DNA from: Panopea generosa
Taxonomy: Eukaryota > Mollusca > Bivalvia > Adapedonta > Hiatellidae
DNA: 64,000 nucleotides
Assembly (NCBI GenBank): GCA_029582155.1
Contig: CM055900.1
Coordinates: 44,761,624-44,825,623, forward strand
Direction of reading: 5' to 3'
The notes beneath the pieces are model-generated. The model made no database searches. It saw nothing but the letters and a program-made list of their open reading frames with translations, and had not been told where the DNA came from. The translations under genes were made by a program, and so were the position numbers. Numbering within the stretch: position 1 is the stretch's first letter; the number at the start of each line of letters is the position of its first letter. Shown here in pieces: positions 58,401-64,000 of this stretch.

Positions 58401-60637
58401 ACCCTTTGCTCCATAAGCATTTTCTTGGATATTAATAAGCATAAGATCGTTTCTTTCTCACCATGTATCAGCAATGGGTGACTTATGTTTATATTTACTG
58501 ACTGAGTGGAAAACAGTGCAGGAAGTGTTCAGATTGCTCGTTACAAGCAATCTGAACTCTTCCTGCACTGTTTCCAAAGGCCACGTGACTGGTGCGGGAA
58601 AATGCATATTTATGGAGCAAAGGGTTAAATCAGCAGTGAAAGACAAATGACTATGAGATGCAATATCATATTTACATCAATCATCACGTAGGCTAACACT
58701 ATTTGACTGACTTTTGAATTAACCTGGCATAGCCTTTTACCTTTGATTATGATGCCAGCTAATTTGAAAACATATTGCGGTGGCTGTCCAATTATGAAAT
58801 ATTTTATCAATAAAAAATGGTGCGAGATTAGATTGTAGAGAAATAAAAATGTCACCTTATATAATTGATTCTACTACAGAATGAGGTATGTGCAGGAAAA
58901 CATGGAACTACTTGGTACCGGGTTCGAGTGCAGGTTGTACTGTCACGTAGAAGTGGACATGATGCCAGGTATGATCTGGTATAGTAAAAATAATCTGTAA
59001 AGTTAATTTGTTATTTGGTTAAACTTACATAACACTACAGAAAGGATAAATAAACACTGGGTGAATTTTATAGCCACATTATCAAACTATTGTATTAAAG
59101 CGATATTTATAGTTCTAGAATATGTATGTTAATGTATATCATTAATAATATTATCAATATGATAATTATTATTGACAAAATCATGAATGAAGTAATTTTA
59201 TGATTATAAAGTTTGACTCCTAGGTCAGAGGTAAAGTTTTCACATCAAATAATTATTGCACCATCAAGAATTTTTTTTCAAATATTAAGATTTGCATCGT
59301 ATTTATATCCTATAACAAGTTCACTGGTGGGTTTAGAAGGTAGCCCCCTTCCCACCTGAACTGTAAATTTGTTTCTGAAGTCTGTACAAAAGTAACAGAT
59401 GGTTAAACGCAGGGACCCACTTTTACATGTCGTTTTGTAAACTGTATCATGGTTCCATTTCAGTTGTTTACTTATGGATGAGGGAAGTCAAGTAATGATT
59501 CCAGTGTCAGGGTATGTACAACTTACTGTGCTTTCTTAAACTAATGTAAAACTGATTAAAAGAACTCAATTGGAAGTAGGATGAGAAATGTTCAAATGCT
59601 TTACTGTATTATATGCCATGTCTCTAATGCTTTGAAAATAAAAGATTTATAATTCACAAATTTTGTCGCAGCTTTTATTGAAGGAAATTTCAGGAACCTT
59701 TACAGAAATGTAATAAGCAATGCAAAGGTGTTTGCAGTGCAGAATTCAGGTTTGTATATTCAATGTTACGGTCACCTTTGGTGGTGAAAAAGAGTAAGTC
59801 ACCAGTCATATCTTGACTATTTGTGTCAAACTATCTAACTTCACAGAAATGTATAAGACAATGTATGTCACATAAAAATTAAGGTTTGTATGGTCAAGGT
59901 CGCTTTTGAAGGTAAAATGATTGTTAATCACAAATCGCTCTTTGCTACAGCTGTACAACTTTGGAGGAAAGATCGCGAAAATGTTAAAACAGTAAGGATG
60001 TATGTCACACACAACATGTAGGTTCTTTATATCACAAAAAAATGGCTGTCAAACTTTTGAGGGGAATTCATTTAAACTTCACAAAAGAGAAAGTGCATGA
60101 AATTCAGTCTACATATTTAAGGTCAGAGTCATTTTTATATGTCAAAAGATTGTTTCAAGGCCTGGCATATATTTGGGGACATGTATGATTTTCAAACAAA
60201 ATTCTTGTTAGTATTTATTTGAAGTTACACCTAGTTTGATTAATGTTGCTGCAATTGTATCTGGTAGTCTGGTGGCGATACTTTTATTGGCAATGTCTTG
60301 TTTCATAGGCTTACATTAAAGCAAATGCTTTGACTTTGTAGACTACGACACCTGCCCAACAAATTCCTCCAGCTACCATTCCAAGTGAAGCGTATTCTAC
60401 TACATGGTATTCAGCCCCTCTCAATGATGATTAATGAGGAAGACTTTTCGGTCTCGCAAAGGTATGTCACAGAATAATATAAAAACATACATGTAATGTG
60501 TTATATAAAATATTTGCCTTTTCAATAGAGAGATCCACACTTCAGTTTCTAGCAATTAACTATAAGTTTCATGTTTTTCAGATCTGTCAAACTATGGGAT
60601 GAATCGGCAGTGAAGTTGATAAAAGACAGTATAGATG
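52481..60637 (+). CDS. TDRD12: TDRD12-like Tudor protein, 5' part, continues past the right edge
   Basis: Six coding exons join in phase: 52481-52513, 55154-55297, 58880-58968, 59464-59511, 60342-60461 and 60582-60637, giving 163 residues and 1 nt. The acceptor before the ATG (TTATTTCTAG) implies an upstream leader exon. Residues 30-45 (SASYTEMLAEMNEHYN region) match the linker before the first Tudor domain of TDRD12; the Tudor core follows: VCAGKHGTTWYRVRV at 62-76, a CLLMDEGSQVMIPV strand pair at 90-103, LRHLPNKFLQLP at 106-117, VKRILLHGIQP near 120-130 and a closing SVKLWDESAVKLI at 146-158. Known: TDRD12 (Drosophila Yb relatives) is a germline Tudor-helicase needed for secondary piRNA production. 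The helicase part is not in the window. Another Tudor family member is possible; the linker argues for TDRD12. Confidence 0.75.
52725..53800. repeat. dispersed repeat with ~168-bp internal tandem units
   Basis: It begins TTATGCCTCCCCAAATTAAA and ends near GCGGGGCATGCGACACTTAC. Inside, units with CATGCATAGATGGATTTT, GATCAACATAACATGAC and CAAAGGTCAAGGTCACA recur at about 52830, 52999, 53163 and 53452. It lies in intron 1 of the TDRD12-like gene. Confidence 0.8.
54310..54555 (-). repeat. tRNA-derived SINE, family 2
   Basis: Minus-strand head TGTGGCCAAGTGGTTTAAAG, body CAGAAGGATGGCGATTCTAC, GAAGTTCTTCCTCCA and GAAATGTGTTGAAATTGC, matching the copy at 27.4 kb. A tRNA-like scrap next to it (54270-54300) may be another head. 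Confidence 0.8.
55515..55600 (+). repeat. tRNA-like SINE head
   Basis: GATCTGGTGGTTAAGGGTC and GTTGTAGGTTCAGTCCCC give plausible A and B boxes. The acceptor ends do not pair, so it is not a tRNA gene. Confidence 0.5.
55773..55867. repeat. short tandem repeat, ~31-bp unit
   Basis: About three units of ATACTGGGATGTTATATTA and ATACTGGGATTA in intron 2 of the TDRD12-like gene. Confidence 0.85.
56051..57252. mobile_element. hAT-like non-autonomous element
   Basis: Ends CAGTGTTTTCACCAG and CTGGAGAAAACACTG (15 bp, one mismatch). ATGTTA precedes (56045-56050) and ATGTTG follows (57253-57258), a 6-bp duplication with one change. 1,202 bp; left side rich in GGGGGTCAT, right side in TGCGTCATTGTGGACGCA. 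No transposase. Intron 2 of the TDRD12-like gene. Confidence 0.75.
58255..58700 (-). repeat. tRNA-derived SINE, family 1, split by a MITE
   Basis: The SINE body runs 58255-58401 (GCCATTGAGGGCTAGCAG, GCAAGTAATTGATAACTTTC) and resumes at 58625 (ATCAGCAGTGAAAGACAAAT). The hairpin MITE sits in the gap. The tRNA head is absent or decayed. Confidence 0.85.
58402..58624. mobile_element. TTAA hairpin MITE, copy 4, nested in a SINE
   Basis: 223 bp, CCCTTTGCTCC to GGAGCAAAGGG, between TTAA (58398-58401) and TTAA (58625-58628). Its left arm differs from the other copies but the central hairpin is intact. Confidence 0.9.
59665..60170. repeat. degenerate tandem repeat, ~120-bp unit
   Basis: Units with AACTTCACAGAAATGTA, AAGGTTTGTATGGTCAAGG and TTTTGAAGG repeat about four times through intron 4 of the TDRD12-like gene. 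Confidence 0.65.
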
Positions 60638-60797
60638 GTGGGTTACATAAACAATTGTACAGTTGACCAATAATTAATGATGGATTTTATGCAACAACAG
60701 TTGTTGGTGAAATTATGATTAATGAGTGACTTGTGTTTCTATAAGTTTTACCTGCCATTATTTATATTATAAACATGGTAGTCTTATTTGCTTTTAA

Positions 60798-61030
60798 CCC
60801 TTTACTTCATATATATGCCTTTTGACACCTTTAATATAGACGCCTTTGGACACCTTATATAGAAGGTTTTCGAATTATTGGATGAATTATGTTTATATTA
60901 ACTGACAGAGTGGAAAACAGTGCAGGAAGTGTTCAGATTGCTCGTTACGAGCAATCTGAACTCTTCCTGCACTGTTTTCCAAGGCCTTCTGTGATTGGTG
61001 CGGGAAAACGCGTATCTCTGGAGTAAAGGG
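60798..61030. mobile_element. TTAA hairpin MITE, copy 5
   Basis: 233 bp between TTAA (60794-60797) and TTAA (61031-61034), ends CCCTTTACT and AGTAAAGGG. This copy has the cleanest hairpin: AGATTGCTCGTTACGAGCAA is itself nearly perfect. In intron 6 of the TDRD12-like gene. Confidence 0.92.
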
Positions 61031-61071
61031 TTAATTGTGTCTCAAACATTCATATATACTTATACTTAATT

Positions 61072-61300
61072 AAAGGTCTAAAGTGCTGTCTCGAGATCAC
61101 TTGCCTCTGACCACTAAGGTTGTAGGTTTGAGTTTCATTCACTCCAAAAACTATATGTGAGAGTGTTTGCCTGTTTCTTTCAGAAGGATGATGGTTCTAC
61201 TCCTATTCATTCTGAGGTCTACCTCCACCAATAAAACTGGATATACCATATATAACCTGAAATGTGTTGAAAATGGCAGTGAATCCCATTAAAAAAATAC
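61072..61300 (+). repeat. tRNA-derived SINE, family 2
   Basis: Head remnant GTGCTGTCTCGAGATCAC and GTAGGTTTGAGTTTCATTC, body AGAAGGATGATGGTTCTACT, GAGGTCTACCTCCACC and GTGTTGAAAATGGCAGTGAA; A-rich tail. Confidence 0.85.
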
Positions 61301-61550
61301 ATGTATTAAGGTTTCATTTATTCTTCATGTCCATAATATAATATAATGATAATATAGGGTAATTCAGACAGTTGCCTAGATAATATTATGTTGAGGGTAT
61401 TTTATTTTCATTACCTAGCTACATGTAAATATCCCTTAGTGTAAAAAATGAGTAAGTTTACTATATGGATGTAAAATTTCTTTCTTCAATTGTTTTTACA
61501 CGCTTTCTATACTGGAATACGATAGTTCTGAAACAGTTTGTTTAAGATAA

Positions 61551-63308
61551 GGGCTTTTCCAGAATTAAATGTATGGGGGGGTCGGACGGCACTTATTTTT
61601 TTTACCCACAGAGCATAAAATTTAATTGTGATATATACCACCATGCATAAAATTTTAATTAGATAAAATACCACCATGCACAAAATAAAAATAAAAAAAG
61701 AGGCTAAAATCCCCTTTCCAATGTTTTCTTACTGTAACGCTTCCAAAATTACTAGTCTGGACGGTTGCCTACTTTCTTTGAAGTACGCCGACGTTACACT
61801 TTGATCTAATGCCGATATGCAAGTGATTACGTCACAAATTACCTCAGGTCGAGAATTAAATAAAGGGGCACTATAGATAACAAACGAGAAAAAAAACACA
61901 ACATAATAATAATTAAAGGTTAGTGTTTGTTTGTAACTAGTCTTCTAAAATGTTTATTTTCAGTAAACTTATTTCTTAAAAAAGAATTACTATTATAGAG
62001 TTATGCTACACATGCCTAAATTTATGCACAGAATGAACACGCTGTCCCTTTCATTAACGCCTTGTGTCAATGTCCGATGACGTCACTCTGACAGTGAAAC
62101 AAACATTATTATGACACATGTTATTTACTCCCTACTATCCATAATTTGACCTCATTTCGCACACCCGATGGCAAACAATCCGGTTATGGATGCTCAAAGA
62201 CAATTTCATATAGGGTGTGGGATGACATATCTGAGAATGTTGATTTTATTTTCACTGCTAACGCAATGTCTTAATTTAGATTTGTTGTCACAATAGACTT
62301 TGCATTTCTTGGGGTTTCTTTTTGTGCTGAATAAATTAGTGTTTTACACTATCTGACAAACAGCGCGGATATGCATATAATTATAGCAATGCCGCCGTAG
62401 AGTTGAATCGTAGTTTTTGCGGCATTTAATAATATACACGTCTGTATATTCATATCCGTATTGGAGTATTTGTAAACATATCCGATACGTCAAATATTGA
62501 TATATAATTCGTAAAATTTACTTGAGGAGATAATTTTGTGACACGGCATCTCGGCATCAATTTAATAAAGTAGACGTGGTTACGGCCTGCTACGAGTGTA
62601 TTCCGACATCTGATTAGCTCGTACATTTCCGTGTTAATAATTTATTCACGACTAAGAGTATGTTCGGGAAGTCCGAAGGTAGATAATTATACTTTATTTC
62701 AAACAAACAAATTAAATCATATGTTGTTGTCGGGTGATGTAATTATAGTATGGCGGTCTTAACAAAAAAGATCAATCAGTTTGAAATGAAAAAGTTAATT
62801 GAAGACAATTTCTAATATTAACATCACCAGTGTATCGAGTGTCCAACTGTGTAGTCGCGTAAAACGTTCACTTGGTCATGATGTCTGGAGGTTGTGTATT
62901 ACAATCGTTACAACACGCGTGTCAGTGGCAAAACATAAAGGTCAAATCAAGGTAAATTTTAAAGACCTGCAGTTTCTGCTGCGATAAAGATAAGACGGTC
63001 GCCGAAATTAGACGCTGCGGGATGTTGACTCGGTGCGGTACATGGGGAAGGACAGGGGAAGGACAATTTTATGTTTTTGTATACGACGGGAGGAAATATC
63101 TGGGCAGAAAATGTATAAAATTTCGAGAAGAAAAACGGTGTTGAAGAAAAAATTCGGTTCAGAGGCGGAAATACCGGCAAGGCATAAAATTTTAATAAGC
63201 TTTTACCCCGCAAGGCATCATTTTTTTTTTATGAAAACACCCACCAGGCATAAAATTTTAATTATACTGCCGTCCGACCCCCCCATACATTTAATTCTGG
63301 AAAAGCCC
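61551..63308. mobile_element. 1.76-kb element with 41-bp perfect TIRs and TAA duplication
   Basis: The left 41 bp (GGGCTTTTCCAGAATTAAAT, then GTATGGGGGGGTCGGACGGC and one A) are the exact reverse complement of 63268-63308. TAA flanks both ends (61548-61550, 63309-63311), as in PIF/Harbinger and ISL2EU elements. Just inside both ends are direct repeats of GCATAAAATTTTAATTA. No transposase is encoded, so it is non-autonomous; perfect TIRs suggest recent movement. Confidence 0.9.
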
Positions 63309-63311
63309 TAA

Positions 63312-63490
63312 GTGGAATGCGTGGTCGATTGGTAGGGCATCAGGTCCATGATCGGAGGATTGTGTGTTCAATCCAATGTCACGGCTGTGTGTGGTGTTCT
63401 TGAGCAAGACACATTTTCCGCATATGCTAGTACTAGTGTTACTCAGGAAGACTTTAAGCTTGATTTGTATAAGTTGTAATAATTTGTTTC
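63312..63490 (+). repeat. tRNA-derived SINE, family 3
   Basis: Head GCGTGGTCGATTGGTAGGGC and GTGTGTTCAATCCAATG, body GTGTGTGGTGTTCTTGAGCA and CATTTTCCGCATATGC, end CTCAGGAAGACTTTAAGC. It starts right at the target site of the Harbinger-like element. Confidence 0.82.
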
Positions 63491-63546
63491 ATAATAAGAA
63501 AAATAAATGAGTTTAAAACCCAAGATAAGGATTATGGTTTTATATA

Positions 63547-63719
63547 CAGACAAACATGTTTTAAGCAGCCAGAGAAGGAGCAAAAGTGGCCTTTTAAGAC
63601 AGATTGTTGCTTAATACAGGTTGAGTTACTCTGAAAACATAGAAATGAGAAATAGAAAATATGGTTGCTTAAGACAGGTGGCTGCTTAATAGAGGTGACC
63701 GCTTACACATGTTTGACTG
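63547..63719. mobile_element. TA-flanked MITE, copy 3
   Basis: Ends CAGACAAACATGT and ACATGTTTGACTG between TA dinucleotides, inside TTGCTTAATACAGGTTGAG and GGCTGCTTAATAGAGGTGAC as in copies 1 and 2. Confidence 0.82.
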
Positions 63720-64000
63720 TATTGTAGTTCTCAGTTAAAGGCAAATGAAGAGTTATGGCCCTTGAAACATAAAAATTGCATTAATTGACCTTGTGTGCAC
63801 TGTAGCATCCACATTTCTCATTTGATCTACCCCAAGTTAACACATTGGTTATATAACCATAGTATCTCAGACACTTTCTTGGATAATTAATGTCAGAGTT
63901 ATGGCCCTTGGTTGATAAATAATTGTGTTATTTGATGTTATGTGCATGCTTGCACACACAGTTATCATTAGATCTTCACCAAACTTGCACCGTAGTTGTA

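Noticed and set aside
50090..60637. RecQ-like exon as the first exon of the TDRD12-like gene
   Set aside because: The helicase match is to motif I of RecQ, not to the TDRD12 N-terminus, and it carries a frameshift. The TDRD12-like frame has its own ATG at 52481.

Overview
The window looks like nuclear DNA of a lophotrochozoan animal, most likely a bivalve mollusc. It is AT-rich, its genes are split into small exons by introns of 0.1-4 kb, and it is crowded with tRNA-headed SINEs, short inverted-repeat elements, tandem repeats and microsatellites of the kind common in bivalve genomes. The species call is inference; no ribosomal or mitochondrial marker is present. There is no bacterial-style operon, CRISPR array or phage gene. 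Genes were rebuilt exon by exon from reading frame, GT/AG sites and phase.

Layout. (1) 39-1369, minus: first three exons of a gene that runs off the left edge; family not recognised. (2) 2.2-7.2 kb: SINEs, a ~180-bp tandem array, a ~69-bp satellite and a large foldback. (3) 7788-12363, minus: a three-exon gene for a small secreted protein with the ten-cysteine beta-microseminoprotein (MSMB/PSP94) pattern; its first intron holds a LINE relic, a SINE and a hairpin element. (4) 12.4-19.3 kb: intergenic, with SINEs, a minus-strand LINE relic and a 51-bp minisatellite. (5) 19356-26946, plus: complete five-exon SLC7A6OS (Iwr1 homologue). (6) 27-33.6 kb: intergenic, with SINE, TTAA-MITE, a hAT-like element and a Tc1 remnant. 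(7) 33608-42972, minus: complete five-exon MPHOSPH6, convergent with SLC7A6OS. (8) 43-52 kb: a tetranucleotide array able to form a G-quadruplex, a 42-bp minisatellite, a weak three-exon candidate gene and a frameshifted RecQ-like helicase exon. (9) 52481 to beyond the right edge, plus: the 5' part (six exons, 163 residues) of a TDRD12-like Tudor gene.

The recognised products do not form one pathway: SLC7A6OS concerns RNA polymerase II import, MPHOSPH6 the nuclear exosome, TDRD12 the piRNA pathway, and the MSMB-like protein is secreted. The richest unexplained content is mobile: five copies of a TTAA-flanked MITE with a central near-perfect hairpin (one nested inside a SINE), four larger non-autonomous elements with clear ends (three hAT-like in terminus or target-site pattern, one with 41-bp perfect TIRs and a TAA duplication), and an internally deleted Tc1 element that keeps the start of its transposase.
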